From: Haemophilus haemolyticus
GTDB taxonomy: Bacteria > Pseudomonadota > Gammaproteobacteria > Enterobacterales > Pasteurellaceae
Direction: 5' to 3'
Length of the DNA stretch: 64,000 nt
NCBI RefSeq assembly: GCF_003352385.1
Contig: NZ_CP031243.1
Span: 1,466,501 to 1,530,500 of the forward strand
Shown: positions 1 through 8,830 of the stretch, one piece after another
Position numbering within the stretch: position 1 is the first letter of the stretch
How the letters are laid out: each line of letters starts with the position of its first letter
Notes under the pieces: generated by a model
Databases searched by the model: none
Told to the model about the DNA's origin: nothing
The model's input: only the letters and a program-made list of their open reading frames with translations
Position numbers and translations under genes: made by a program

Positions 1-254
1 GCGGTGAGCAACAACGTGTTTGCATTGCGCGAGCGTTAGTGAATCAACCGCCCGTTATCTTTGCCGATGAACCAACGGGAAATTTAGATGAGCAAAATGA
101 ATCTTTAGTGCTAGATTTGCTCACAAAACTTAATCAACAAGGACGCACCATTGTAATGGTGACGCATAATCCAGAATTGGGTGAACTCACCGATCGTGTT
201 ATTTATTTACATCACGGAAAATTTGTAAAGGAAGAAAATCATGCGAACAAATAA
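1..254 (+). CDS. ABC transporter ATP-binding protein, C-terminal part (cut by window start)
   Basis: Reading from base 3 the frame is open and gives the end of an ABC ATPase: a GEQQRVCIARAL signature-loop region, Walker B with catalytic glutamate (VIFADEPTGNLD), then the switch histidine in VMVTHNPE. The TGNLD motif and short C-terminus are typical of the MacB/LolD/FtsE class, which pairs with FtsX-like permeases. The start and Walker A lie outside the window. The stop overlaps the next gene by 14 bp, so the two are translationally coupled. The thioredoxin and cytochrome neighbours recall the ABC/thioredoxin part of the p19/FetMP-type iron operons, where the ATPase works with FtsX-like permeases. 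That link is inference. Confidence 0.88.
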   Translation, partial: GEQQRVCIARALVNQPPVIFADEPTGNLDEQNESLVLDLLTKLNQQGRTIVMVTHNPELGELTDRVIYLHHGKFVKEENHANK

Positions 255-723
255 ACTATTGAAATTATTTGCCATAAGTGCGGTTATTTTTGGCGCCGTT
301 TCTTGTAAAGATGAAGTTGCCTCAGTAGGGCAAAAAGCACCTGATATTGCCGCCTATGATCTTCAAGGCAATCCTGCAAACCTTGAGAATTGGAAAGGCA
401 CACGCTTACTTATTTTTTGGTCAGAAACTTGCGGACGTTGTATCGCAGAGTTAAAAGAATTTGAAAAACTCGCAGAAGAGAATCCAGGAAAAGTTTCACT
501 TATTGCGATTAATGTGGATAGCGATAAAATGGACACCAAAGCCGTCGTGGCTAAACGTGAACTTCATTTGCCTGTAATTAAAGATCAAATGAAAATTACC
601 GCTGAACGTTATCAACTTGTCGGCACGCCAACTTCTTTTGTCATTAGCCCTGAAGGAAACATTCAAGCTAAATATGAAGGCAAAATTCCCGAAGACGATT
701 TAACTAAATTATTTAAAGGATAA
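241..723 (+). CDS. TlpA-like periplasmic thioredoxin, probable lipoprotein
   Basis: 160 residues. The N-terminus is a basic, hydrophobic signal ending AVSC, with Cys22 as probable lipidation site; the lipobox is weak at -3. The mature part is a TlpA/ResA/AhpC-TSA-type thioredoxin fold: the redox motif CGRC at residues 64-67 follows FWSET, and the cis-proline loop GTPTSFVI lies near the C-terminus. Such proteins reduce periplasmic disulfides or feed electrons to haem or metal systems. The start overlaps the ABC ATPase gene by 14 bp and the stop is 3 bp before the cytochrome gene, so the three form one operon. The partner is unknown. The Campylobacter p19 operon likewise carries thioredoxin-like lipoproteins after its ABC genes. 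Confidence 0.85.
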   Translation: MRTNKLLKLFAISAVIFGAVSCKDEVASVGQKAPDIAAYDLQGNPANLENWKGTRLLIFWSETCGRCIAELKEFEKLAEENPGKVSLIAINVDSDKMDTKAVVAKRELHLPVIKDQMKITAERYQLVGTPTSFVISPEGNIQAKYEGKIPEDDLTKLFKG

Positions 724-726
724 TCC

Positions 727-1041
727 ATGAAAAGAATTTATACTACTCTACTCTCTTTAAGCTTGCTCACGGCCAGCCAACTTGTATTGGCTGATGTAAA
801 TACGGAACAAGCTGAAAATTTTTATAAACGAACCTGTGCCACTTGCCACGGGAAATCTGCTGAAAAATCAGCATTGGGACAATCCCAAATTATCAATACG
901 CTAAATTCAGAGGAAATTTACACCGCACTTTCTGATCGTAAAAGTGGAAAAATACAAGGTGCAGGCAACATGGTAAAAAGCAGATTAAGTGAAGAAGAGA
1001 TAAAAATGCTGTCTGAGTTTGTGCCGACATTGAAAAAATAA
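727..1041 (+). CDS. small periplasmic c-type cytochrome, single haem
   Basis: 104 residues. A signal peptide ends near LVLA-D (residue 22), followed by one haem-attachment motif CATCH at residues 37-41. A methionine in the C-terminal half (AGNMVKSRLSEEE) is the probable sixth ligand, as in class I cytochromes. It is last in the operon with the ABC ATPase and the thioredoxin-like lipoprotein, 3 bp after the latter. It probably moves electrons in the periplasm for the same metal or redox system, though the donor and acceptor cannot be told from sequence. A perfect palindromic terminator follows directly. Confidence 0.85.
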   Translation: MKRIYTTLLSLSLLTASQLVLADVNTEQAENFYKRTCATCHGKSAEKSALGQSQIINTLNSEEIYTALSDRKSGKIQGAGNMVKSRLSEEEIKMLSEFVPTLKK

Positions 1042-1052
1042 GTAAACAAAAA

Positions 1053-1081
1053 TGCGGTCAATATATTGACCGCACTTTTAT
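1053..1081. terminator. bidirectional terminator built from an uptake-sequence palindrome
   Basis: TGCGGTCA / TGACCGCA arms around ATATAT form a perfect 22-bp palindrome (1053-1074) followed by a T-run. It contains the uptake core ACCGCACTT at 1069-1077. It sits between the convergent cytochrome and mltB genes; the T-run reaches the mltB stop codon. Confidence 0.8.
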
Positions 1082-2175
1082 CACAATCCAACATTATCTT
1101 TAATCCGTTCAGCAAACATACCGATGCTCAACGCAAAATAATTAGATTTATTCCAATCCAAAATAGTACGGAAATTATTTGAAACTAAAAACGCTCTGCC
1201 CGCTTCGCGATCAGGGCGAACTAACCAAAGCTGAGCATTTTCAAGTGTACTTAATTTTGCTTGCTCTTGTGGAGAGGCACTTTTTAATATTAGCCCCATA
1301 GCTTGCCAATCTTTTAAAGAGCGAGCTTTATTGCTTTCTGTGCCAGAATAACTCAAATCAATAGGTTGCGTAAGCATCACCTCTACGCCCCAAGGCAAAT
1401 TATTATCCCAGCCTACTGTATGCAAATAATTGGCAATAGAAGCAAAAGTATCAAACTGGTTTTTCCAAATATCTTTTACGCCATCATTATTTCCATCAGC
1501 CGCATAACGTAAGAAAGTGCTTGGCATAAACTGAGTTTGTCCCATTGCGCCCGCCCACGAACCTAACATACGTTCACGTTGAATATGATCTTTTTCAAGC
1601 ATTTTCATGGCTGAGATAAATTCTTTCGTAAATAATTTTTCTCTACGACCTTCAAAAGCCAACGTTGCCACTGCAGAAAGTACATCATATTTGCCTTGAT
1701 AATGCCCGAAACTGCTTTCCATTCCCCATAACGCAAGCAAATACTCCTGCTGAACACCATATTTTTGGCTTGCTTTTTGCAATGGCGCTTGCACTTCCCA
1801 GTAACGCTCACCCGCGACATTCACTTTATTTTGAGTTAGCACTCTATTGAGATAATTGCTCGTTCCATTAGGATTAGCCACTGGAGGGGAGTTAGGATCT
1901 CTTTTACGAATTTTACCCGCTTGTTCACGATCTAAATCCACTGCCTTTTGCATATAAAGAATATTATTTTGAGCATTTAATACTGATAATGACACACCTT
2001 CAGCGGCGGCTTTACCTTTTAAAAATTGAACATAATCATTAAAATTTTCTGGCGTTCTTTGCTTAGTATAACTGGTGCTATTAACCACTGGCTTAATATC
2101 AGACGAACTAGAACAGCCAACTAAAAAAAGTGCGGTCGATAATGCAGAAATTTTAAATAAAATATTTAACTTCAT
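1081..2175 (-). CDS. mltB: membrane-bound lytic murein transglycosylase B
   Basis: 364 residues. It cleaves the MurNAc-GlcNAc bond of peptidoglycan, leaving 1,6-anhydro-MurNAc, from the inner face of the outer membrane. The N-terminus is a lipoprotein signal with lipobox LVGC (Cys21). The family 103 catalytic glutamate is Glu153 in LALWGMESSFGHYQG, and the downstream FEGRREKLF and GSWAGAMGQTQFMPST blocks are typical of MltB. Length matches the Escherichia coli enzyme. The start is preceded by AGGAA. It lies 8 bp downstream of lsgF on the same strand, so it may be read through from the lsg cluster, and it ends at the convergent terminator. Confidence 0.93.
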   Translation of the reverse strand: MKLNILFKISALSTALFLVGCSSSSDIKPVVNSTSYTKQRTPENFNDYVQFLKGKAAAEGVSLSVLNAQNNILYMQKAVDLDREQAGKIRKRDPNSPPVANPNGTSNYLNRVLTQNKVNVAGERYWEVQAPLQKASQKYGVQQEYLLALWGMESSFGHYQGKYDVLSAVATLAFEGRREKLFTKEFISAMKMLEKDHIQRERMLGSWAGAMGQTQFMPSTFLRYAADGNNDGVKDIWKNQFDTFASIANYLHTVGWDNNLPWGVEVMLTQPIDLSYSGTESNKARSLKDWQAMGLILKSASPQEQAKLSTLENAQLWLVRPDREAGRAFLVSNNFRTILDWNKSNYFALSIGMFAERIKDNVGL

Positions 2176-2183
2176 CGGATTTC

Positions 2184-2987
2184 CTATTTACGTAAAAAAG
2201 TTAGATAAAGGTTTTTCAATAACGAGGTTGGCAATAAACGAGAACCAAAACGCAATGCAAAAGTAAATAATCCAGATAACAATCCTTGAATTCCCAAACG
2301 ATATTTTAATTTGAACAAACGCCATTCTGCTTTGGCTTGATTGACACCACGGCGACGACTTACCATACCATTTCCGACTCGTGCATAAACTAAAATATCT
2401 GGCAAATTCGCCACATATAAACCTTGTGCGACAAGTTTGATCCACAAATAATAATCTTCTTGAAGATCTTCATATCCACCACAATTAATGACCGCACTTT
2501 TTTGATATGCCACCGTCATGTGATTAAACGGACAACGTTTTTGCGTGAATTTGATAATTTCTTGAGCCGACGTTGGCACATTACGATATGCCACAATATC
2601 ATTGATATTTTCACCAAATTCAGCAATTTGTCCGCCAAAAATGATGGTTTCAGGATACTTTTCAATAAACGCCACTTGCTTTTCAAAACGATCAGGCACG
2701 CAAATATCATCGGTATCCATACGGAACACCCAGTCATAAGCACAATGCAATAAACCCTCGTTTAAGGCTTTGCCTAAGCCTTGATTTTGCGGCAATTTAA
2801 CTAATTTTAATGGCAGTTTTGTTTCAAATTCTGTCACAACGGATTCTAATTCTGGCGTTACTGCGCCATCAAAAACCAATACAATTTCATCAGCTTGACG
2901 AGTTTGTGCCACAAGACTTTCAAAACACTCCCGCAAGAATTGAGGATTTTCCTTAATATATAAGGACATTAGGACTGAAAATTTCAT
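2184..2987 (-). CDS. lsgF: lipooligosaccharide glycosyltransferase, family 2 (LsgF)
   Basis: 267 residues, GT-A fold. The N-terminus (KFSVLMSLYIKENP) starts the nucleotide-sugar domain, and the metal-binding DTDD lies at residues 91-94 (FRMDTDDICVPDRFEKQ). It resembles amylovoran-type/GT2 transferases that add hexose or hexosamine to lipooligosaccharide (LOS). It is last in a six-gene cluster with the gene order and protein types of the Haemophilus lsg locus, which makes a LOS outer-core extension. The gap to lsgE is 9 bp. The acceptor and donor sugars cannot be read from sequence. Confidence 0.88.
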   Translation of the reverse strand: MKFSVLMSLYIKENPQFLRECFESLVAQTRQADEIVLVFDGAVTPELESVVTEFETKLPLKLVKLPQNQGLGKALNEGLLHCAYDWVFRMDTDDICVPDRFEKQVAFIEKYPETIIFGGQIAEFGENINDIVAYRNVPTSAQEIIKFTQKRCPFNHMTVAYQKSAVINCGGYEDLQEDYYLWIKLVAQGLYVANLPDILVYARVGNGMVSRRRGVNQAKAEWRLFKLKYRLGIQGLLSGLFTFALRFGSRLLPTSLLKNLYLTFLRK

Positions 2988-2996
2988 TTTATTTTC

Positions 2997-3878
2997 CTAC
3001 ATAAACCGTTTTAAATTAATGGCTAATTTTGGCGAAATTAAAATAACCAACGTAATAATGAATTGTTTAATGCTTTTTGTTTTCTTAAAAATATCAAAAT
3101 AATATTTTGCCGCTTTACGCGATAAATTCATGATATAGGGATAAGCCAAAATATAGCTCGCGTTAATATCAAAATTACGAGCTTGCTCTACCGTTTTCAC
3201 ATAATGCTCGCGAATATAATCAATGGCTTTTTGCGTGTTGGTAGTATCCGTAGACACACTTGAACGTTTGGTATGGAAAGTACAATAAGTCAGTGGCTCA
3301 TTAATTTTATAAGGGGTAAAACTTGGCTCTTGTAGCAGTTTTAATAAGAAATCATAGTCTTCCAAAGAACGAAGTGCGGTGGATAATCCGCCTATTTTTA
3401 AAAACGTCTCTTTTTTAATCGCAACCATTGGCATGCCACCAATCTTATTGGCTAACAAAATACGTTCTGTCGAGATTTCTTGGGGTTCAATCGGTTGAGT
3501 CACATAAGTAAACCATTCATTGACCATTTCACACTTAGCTGGATGATAAATAAAATTAATGTCTGGATTTTGCTCAATAACTTGTAACACTTTTTCACAT
3601 TTTTCTGGCATAAAACGATCATCATCATCGAGAAACAGCAACCAATCTCCCTTTGATGCACGCGCGCCAATATTACGACTTTCTGCCGCACCTTGATTCG
3701 TTTCATTACGAATCACTGTAACTGGAAAAGAATAGCTTTCCTCAACGACGACTTTCTCTTTGGAGCAATCATCCACAATAATCACTTCAAAATGAGTCGA
3801 TGTTTGTTGAGTTAAACTTTCTAATAAAGCTGGCACTTCTGTTTTTCGATTATAAGAAGGCACAATAATGCTTAACAT
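2997..3878 (-). CDS. lsgE: lipooligosaccharide glycosyltransferase, family 2 (LsgE)
   Basis: 293 residues. A typical GT2 start (LSIIVPSYNRKTEVPALLESL) is followed by the VDDCSKE nucleotide-binding turn at about 36 and an acidic metal site LFLDDDDRFMP (Asp84-87). The C-terminal 60 residues are basic and hydrophobic, suggesting contact with the cytoplasmic membrane, where LOS is assembled. It is the fifth gene of the lsg cluster, 11 bp after lsgD. The sugar added is not deducible. Confidence 0.88.
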   Translation of the reverse strand: MLSIIVPSYNRKTEVPALLESLTQQTSTHFEVIIVDDCSKEKVVVEESYSFPVTVIRNETNQGAAESRNIGARASKGDWLLFLDDDDRFMPEKCEKVLQVIEQNPDINFIYHPAKCEMVNEWFTYVTQPIEPQEISTERILLANKIGGMPMVAIKKETFLKIGGLSTALRSLEDYDFLLKLLQEPSFTPYKINEPLTYCTFHTKRSSVSTDTTNTQKAIDYIREHYVKTVEQARNFDINASYILAYPYIMNLSRKAAKYYFDIFKKTKSIKQFIITLVILISPKLAINLKRFM

Positions 3879-3889
3879 AATTCCTTCCT

Positions 3890-4663
3890 TTAATTAGCCA
3901 AATTTTTCTTTATCGCAAAGATTTTTTTCAATGGATATTTCATTAATTTTTTAAACAAATTATTGGATAAAGATCCACGGATACTTTCTAAATTGCTTAT
4001 CAATACAGGATTTTCAATTACCATGAGAGGGCGAACCACTTTATTTCTTATATTAAAATCCTGTTCGAATAGTAAAAAATCATCCGCTAACCAAAATGGT
4101 TTATTTTGGGAAATTTGCTGGATAAATCTTCTTGCAGCTGATTTTTTAATAAGATAGCCCACCGTGCCCGCAAAATAACTTTTATAAGGAAAAGCGTAAT
4201 TTACATTGCCTGTTTTTTTGCATAAAAAAGAAAAAGTTGTCGGATAATTAATTTCTAAATCAGCATCATTGAAATCATTAATTTTTGACTGCCCAACCAA
4301 CACAATTTCAGACTCAAGTTTTTCTGATAAAAGTGCGATTAAATTTTGCTGAAAATCTGAGTGGAATAAAGCATCGTCTTCACAGACTAACGCATAGCTA
4401 TCTTCATCGATGTCATTGTCTTCAACAATTTTTTGGTACACAGAAAGATGGCTTAATGTACATCCTATTTCGCCCTTAGTCACATTACGTCCATAATGTG
4501 TCTTAAATTGTTCAACATTAAAAATAGCAGCTAATTCATCCCAATCTTTTTGCATGGTATTAATGGCAGAAAAAATTTGGAAATCCTCAGTATTTTTTTG
4601 AGAAAAGAATAATTCCCGACGTTGAATATCTTTATCTAAAGAGATCAAATATTTTTTTAACAT
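3890..4663 (-). CDS. lsgD: lipooligosaccharide glycosyltransferase, family 25 (LsgD)
   Basis: 257 residues from the chosen ATG. Family 25 features are [14 protein letters not shown] near the N-terminus, [10 protein letters not shown] at 63-72 and the acidic motif [11 protein letters not shown] around 94-104. The family includes LOS beta-galactosyltransferases such as Lic2A and LgtB/E. A longer frame opens at 4693 and would overlap lsgC by 19 bp. I prefer 4663 because AAGGA lies 8 bases upstream and the family start MLKKYLISL begins there. Beta-galactosyl transfer is plausible but not certain. Confidence 0.87.
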   Translation of the reverse strand: MLKKYLISLDKDIQRRELFFSQKNTEDFQIFSAINTMQKDWDELAAIFNVEQFKTHYGRNVTKGEIGCTLSHLSVYQKIVEDNDIDEDSYALVCEDDALFHSDFQQNLIALLSEKLESEIVLVGQSKINDFNDADLEINYPTTFSFLCKKTGNVNYAFPYKSYFAGTVGYLIKKSAARRFIQQISQNKPFWLADDFLLFEQDFNIRNKVVRPLMVIENPVLISNLESIRGSLSNNLFKKLMKYPLKKIFAIKKNLAN

Positions 4664-4674
4664 ACAATTATTCC

Positions 4675-5736
4675 TTATAAAATCGATTTCCATTCTTCAA
4701 TAATTTTCTCAATGCCATAATCTTTACTCATTAAACAAGATTTGTCTGACATCTGTTGATAAAGTTCAGGATTATTCATTAATAAATCTAAACCGTTAAC
4801 CATTTCTTCAATATTATTTTTTTCACAAAGAAAGCCATTTTCTTTATGTTCCACTAATTGCTTTACACCAGGAGAACAATTAAAGGCAACAATAGGTAAG
4901 CCAAATGCCATTGCTTCAATAACAACTAAAGGCAAGCCTTCTGTTTGTGAAGGTAAACAATAAATTGAACTGCTTTCATAATAAAAAGCGACATCATTGG
5001 TACGAGGAATAAAATTAACTGAATCTTCAATATCCAATGCTTTAGCAAGATTTTTTAAATTCTCTTCTTCCTCACCCGATCCCACTATTTTTAGATTCCA
5101 ATCGGGGTGATTTTTTGCCAAAACATGCCAGGCCTTTAATAAATAATCAAAACCTTTATAAGAAAATAAATGCCCTACAGATAAAATAGTTTTATTTTCC
5201 CATTTTGCTAATTTATTTTTTGGCAAAAGCGTATTTGGATTAGAAATACTGATTATATTGTTCGTTTTAAATTTTTCTTGCCACAGCGTTTTTTCTGATT
5301 CGGTTAATGTAACGATTTTATCACATCTTGTTGAAGCTAAATATTTACCGAGTGTGCGAACTAAACGATTGCCAGTAAAGTTAAAAGAATAATGCTCCCA
5401 TAAAATATGCTTTACATGTAAATTGACCAACGCCAAAGCAGAAAAGAGCATAATCGCACCATCAACCACAATTAAGGTATCTAGCTGCAATTCTTTAACC
5501 GATTCTCTTAATTTTTTTGTGATAGAAAAATAATCTTTTTTCAATGAATAGGGCAATTTATTCATTGCGTAAATATTAATTTTTTCATCGACTTGGAAAA
5601 AAGGCTTGTTACCTCCAATGCTAATAAAAGAAACATCATATCCCTGTTTAGCAAGAGCATTAGCAACATTAATGGAAACACGCTCCGTTCCACCCGCACT
5701 TTCGATATTCATAATAAAGAAACCGATTTTTTTCAT
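4675..5736 (-). CDS. lsgC: lipooligosaccharide glycosyltransferase, GT-B type family 4 (LsgC)
   Basis: 353 residues, two Rossmann domains. The N-terminal domain has the acceptor-side glycine loop [11 protein letters not shown]. The C-terminal donor domain has [21 protein letters not shown] and the retaining EX7E motif (Glu266 and Glu274 in [16 protein letters not shown]). This is a retaining GT4 transferase, probably for a galactose- or hexosamine-type residue of the LOS extension. It follows lsgB by 1 bp, so the two are tightly coupled. Confidence 0.88.
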   Translation of the reverse strand: MKKIGFFIMNIESAGGTERVSINVANALAKQGYDVSFISIGGNKPFFQVDEKINIYAMNKLPYSLKKDYFSITKKLRESVKELQLDTLIVVDGAIMLFSALALVNLHVKHILWEHYSFNFTGNRLVRTLGKYLASTRCDKIVTLTESEKTLWQEKFKTNNIISISNPNTLLPKNKLAKWENKTILSVGHLFSYKGFDYLLKAWHVLAKNHPDWNLKIVGSGEEEENLKNLAKALDIEDSVNFIPRTNDVAFYYESSSIYCLPSQTEGLPLVVIEAMAFGLPIVAFNCSPGVKQLVEHKENGFLCEKNNIEEMVNGLDLLMNNPELYQQMSDKSCLMSKDYGIEKIIEEWKSIL

Positions 5737-5737
5737 C

Positions 5738-6652
5738 TTAAATTTCCTTATAAATCGTTAATCCCAGGTCTGGAAATGAATCGTAACAGAATTGCCATCT
5801 TGGAATACTCGTTCTAATAAAACGGATTTCTACATTAGGATGACTTAATAAATTAAACGCAACAGAACTGAAGAACGTATAAATAATAACCTTTTTATTC
5901 GATAAATTCTTAAATACGTAATCTTCAAAAATAAGTTCTGATTCAACATAATTTACCCCATCCACTCGGTAATCTTCTGCTGGATGAGGGAAATAATAGT
6001 CAAAAGGAATCTGATCCTTTAATTTTTTTATTAATGAGATGTTTTCTTCTTTTGTATTTAACAATGGTTGCCCGATAAAAAACGAGACTTCGCCATCTAT
6101 CTCACCATCTACTTTATTATCCCATAAGGAAATAGGTTCAACATTGGGAACAATATTTTTATAATTAGGATAAACTGTATAATGTTTTTTTATTTTGTTA
6201 AATAATTTATTCACACTATATTTATCGCCAATAAAGGCTTTAATCAGTTTATATTTAAATGTATCAGGCTCTCTCAATAAATTAGGGTGTGGGAAAATAT
6301 TATCTGAACCATCATCAAAGGTATAAAGCTCTTTAAATGAAACATGACTAAGATAAGTTTGTAGCCATAATGAATTAAGATTGGCGAGAAAAACCTTATC
6401 AAAACTTTTATGCGTAATTTTATTCTTAAGCTGGCGCATTAACTTGAGAGAATCGAAACCTTTTAGATCTTTTCCCGTATCAATGTTCACCGAATCACTA
6501 CAAACTTCCGCTAATTTACTCGCGTACAAGGTTCTTTTTTTATCCCATACACCACCAAACATGACGCCAAAGAATTGCTCGTTAGGATGTAATTCAATTA
6601 TTTTTCTCGCAATTAATACTTGCAATGGTGTGCAACAAAGAATGAGATTCAT
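5738..6652 (-). CDS. lsgB: lipooligosaccharide sialyltransferase, family 52 (LsgB)
   Basis: 304 residues. The N-terminus [17 protein letters not shown] is the GT52 signature, and the [13 protein letters not shown] and [12 protein letters not shown] blocks match the CMP-NeuAc lactosamine alpha-2,3-sialyltransferase family. The product would transfer sialic acid from CMP-Neu5Ac to the LOS terminus, masking the cell from complement. Its ATG overlaps the lsgA stop (ATGA, 6649-6652). The donor-making enzyme NeuA is coded at 35755-36429. Specificity and activity are family-based inferences. Confidence 0.88.
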   Translation of the reverse strand: MNLILCCTPLQVLIARKIIELHPNEQFFGVMFGGVWDKKRTLYASKLAEVCSDSVNIDTGKDLKGFDSLKLMRQLKNKITHKSFDKVFLANLNSLWLQTYLSHVSFKELYTFDDGSDNIFPHPNLLREPDTFKYKLIKAFIGDKYSVNKLFNKIKKHYTVYPNYKNIVPNVEPISLWDNKVDGEIDGEVSFFIGQPLLNTKEENISLIKKLKDQIPFDYYFPHPAEDYRVDGVNYVESELIFEDYVFKNLSNKKVIIYTFFSSVAFNLLSHPNVEIRFIRTSIPRWQFCYDSFPDLGLTIYKEI

Positions 6653-7854
6653 AGGGTTTTACTCACTTTAGATGTCATAAAATAAAGAATAGGAATAATG
6701 GAAAGCGAACCAATAATTCCAGCATAAGGGATATATTTAATTTCTGTAAAAGTTAAAGCCACAAGGCTCGCTACATAAATGATTGTAGATAAAACGGAAC
6801 ATTGGGAAATCAGTTTATTTTTCCCATAATAGAAAAGATAATTAACTAAAATCAAATAAGGAATACTTAATGTGGTCGAAATTAAAAATAAAATAAAATA
6901 ATATTTCGTTCCCACAAATTGGCTACCTAAAATCCAAACTAGCACATCTTCAGGAATAATCCACATGATTAAAGCAGGAATAGGTATCAACAAAAATGAA
7001 AATAACGCCCATTTATGTAACTGTTGAATCACTAATTTTTTTTGTTTTAAGGCTTCATAAAAATAGGGAATGATCGCTTTATTAAGTGCTTGAATAGCAA
7101 TAGAAACCACCAAAGCAAGTTGAGCCCCCATGGCATAAAGCCCTAAATCTGTTTCACTGAATTTATGATAAATAAAAATACGGTCTAACTGCCCTTTTAA
7201 GAAAAAGCTCGCATGATGCAAAATGAGCGGTAATCCAAATCCTAAAATATAAAATAATGCAGATTGATAATGTTTAAATTGATATTTTTTAGATGTCGCA
7301 CTCTTTCTGTAAAGAAAATAAGAAAAAAACCAGACAACTAAATTGCTCAATAAAATTGCCAAAATTCTTTTTTCAACAAGATCATTTTGATAATACTCAA
7401 GCAATACGACGGTAAATACCGCTCCAGTAATAGTGAGTGAAAATTGAATAAAAGCATAGGACCAAGCCTTTTTCTGGCATTGTCTTACACTTAGCTGAAC
7501 ATTTAAGAAAGATTGAAAAATTGAAGAAAGTGCGGCATAAAATAATATTTCAGACTGAGCAATCCAACAGCCAATTAGAATAATACAGCCAATTATCGTG
7601 GTATAAGCATAGCCGGTATTCACCACTAAATTTAATGAACGTTTTCCGTAAAAATAAAAATAACGGGAAATTGCGCCCTCTTGAGTTAAAGAAACCACAA
7701 TCAAAAATAAACTTAAAAAAGTTTGATAATAAGAAAGTGATCCATACCCTTCTACGCCCAATTTACGCGATAAATAAGGCAAAAGTAAAAAAGGAACTAA
7801 CTTTGACGATAATTCCCCAACAAGGTAAATGACACTGTCTTTAAAAACTTTCAT
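6649..7854 (-). CDS. lsgA: polysaccharide flippase-like protein (LsgA)
   Basis: 401 residues with about twelve hydrophobic segments, beginning in [31 protein letters not shown], the usual entry of Wzx/RfbX flippases of the MATE/MOP group. It should move a lipid-linked LOS oligosaccharide across the cytoplasmic membrane. It is first in the lsg cluster, so the promoter should lie in the 130 bp before it; the uptake sequence ACCGCACTT is at about 7862. It diverges from the ElyC/SanA-like gene. Confidence 0.9.
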   Translation of the reverse strand: MKVFKDSVIYLVGELSSKLVPFLLLPYLSRKLGVEGYGSLSYYQTFLSLFLIVVSLTQEGAISRYFYFYGKRSLNLVVNTGYAYTTIIGCIILIGCWIAQSEILFYAALSSIFQSFLNVQLSVRQCQKKAWSYAFIQFSLTITGAVFTVVLLEYYQNDLVEKRILAILLSNLVVWFFSYFLYRKSATSKKYQFKHYQSALFYILGFGLPLILHHASFFLKGQLDRIFIYHKFSETDLGLYAMGAQLALVVSIAIQALNKAIIPYFYEALKQKKLVIQQLHKWALFSFLLIPIPALIMWIIPEDVLVWILGSQFVGTKYYFILFLISTTLSIPYLILVNYLFYYGKNKLISQCSVLSTIIYVASLVALTFTEIKYIPYAGIIGSLSIIPILYFMTSKVSKTL

Positions 7855-7987
7855 AAATATAACCGCACTTTTGATGAATTCGAGCGTTTGTTTATCAAAA
7901 AATAAGGGGCTTATTTTAACAAAATCAACATAGACAAGCTATGACTAATCATTATAATGAAACCGCTCTATATCAAGGATCTTATCT

Positions 7988-8731
7988 ATGTTGGAACTAG
8001 GAAAACTTCTTACCGCACTTATCGCGCCACCTCTCAATACCTTTGTATTACTGATTATTGCAGCAATTTTTTATCGTGTTCATTTCAAAAAATTAGCCAA
8101 ATTTATTGCGTTTATCAGTTTCACTTGGCTTTATGTCATGAGTGCACCTTTTACTGGTTTATTGCTAACAGATAATGATGACACTCCAGCCCTTACCCTA
8201 GACGACTATAAACAAGCTCAAGCCATCGTCATATTAGGCGGAGGATCTTACCCCACTAAAGAACTTTATGCAGAAACGGCTTCTGGTGCACCGCAACTAG
8301 AACGTTTACGTTATGCGGCATTTTTACAAAAAGAAACGGGCTTACCTATTTTAACCACGGGCTATTCTTTGATAGGCATTTCTGAAGGCGATTTAATGGC
8401 AAAAGAACTTAACCAATTCTTTAATGTGCCAACGCAATGGATCGAAAATAAAGCCCGTAATACGGAAGAAAATGCCAGTTTCACTAAAAATATTTTAGTG
8501 AAAGATAATATTCAAAAAATCATTCTAGTAACAAATCAATGGCATATGAAACGAGCCAAATACCTTTTTGAAAAACAAGGATTTAATGTACTTCCGGCTG
8601 CAGCGGCAAGCTATGGCAGCAAAGGAAATCTATCTGCAAAATCTTTTGTTCCTGACTTAGGTGCGTTAAATAGCAATATGGTTTTATTAAAAGAGTGGAT
8701 TGGTTATTGGAAAGCCCATTACGCACAATAA
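7988..8731 (+). CDS. DUF218 envelope protein, ElyC/SanA/YdcF family
   Basis: 247 residues. Two N-terminal membrane segments (about 9-27 and 36-55) are followed by a periplasmic DUF218 domain starting AQAIVILGGGSYPTKELY, with the family's conserved TGYSLIG and NTEENASFTKNI regions and VTNQWHMKRAKYLF. Its topology matches E. coli ElyC/YcbC, which acts in envelope and peptidoglycan-precursor maintenance. A SanA-like role is the main alternative. It diverges from lsgA and is about 100 bp before hypF, with no obvious functional link to either. Confidence 0.85.
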   Translation: MLELGKLLTALIAPPLNTFVLLIIAAIFYRVHFKKLAKFIAFISFTWLYVMSAPFTGLLLTDNDDTPALTLDDYKQAQAIVILGGGSYPTKELYAETASGAPQLERLRYAAFLQKETGLPILTTGYSLIGISEGDLMAKELNQFFNVPTQWIENKARNTEENASFTKNILVKDNIQKIILVTNQWHMKRAKYLFEKQGFNVLPAAAASYGSKGNLSAKSFVPDLGALNSNMVLLKEWIGYWKAHYAQ

Positions 8732-8830
8732 TTTGCTTATAAAAACGAATCTTCTTTGATGAAAATCACAGCTTGCACATATATTTTCGGTTACCATAAA
8801 AATCACTCAATTTGATGTAGAGAATAAGTT

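Noticed and set aside
4664..4693. Upstream start for lsgD at 4693
   Set aside because: It overlaps lsgC and adds residues unlike the family start; the ATG at 4663 has an AAGGA site.
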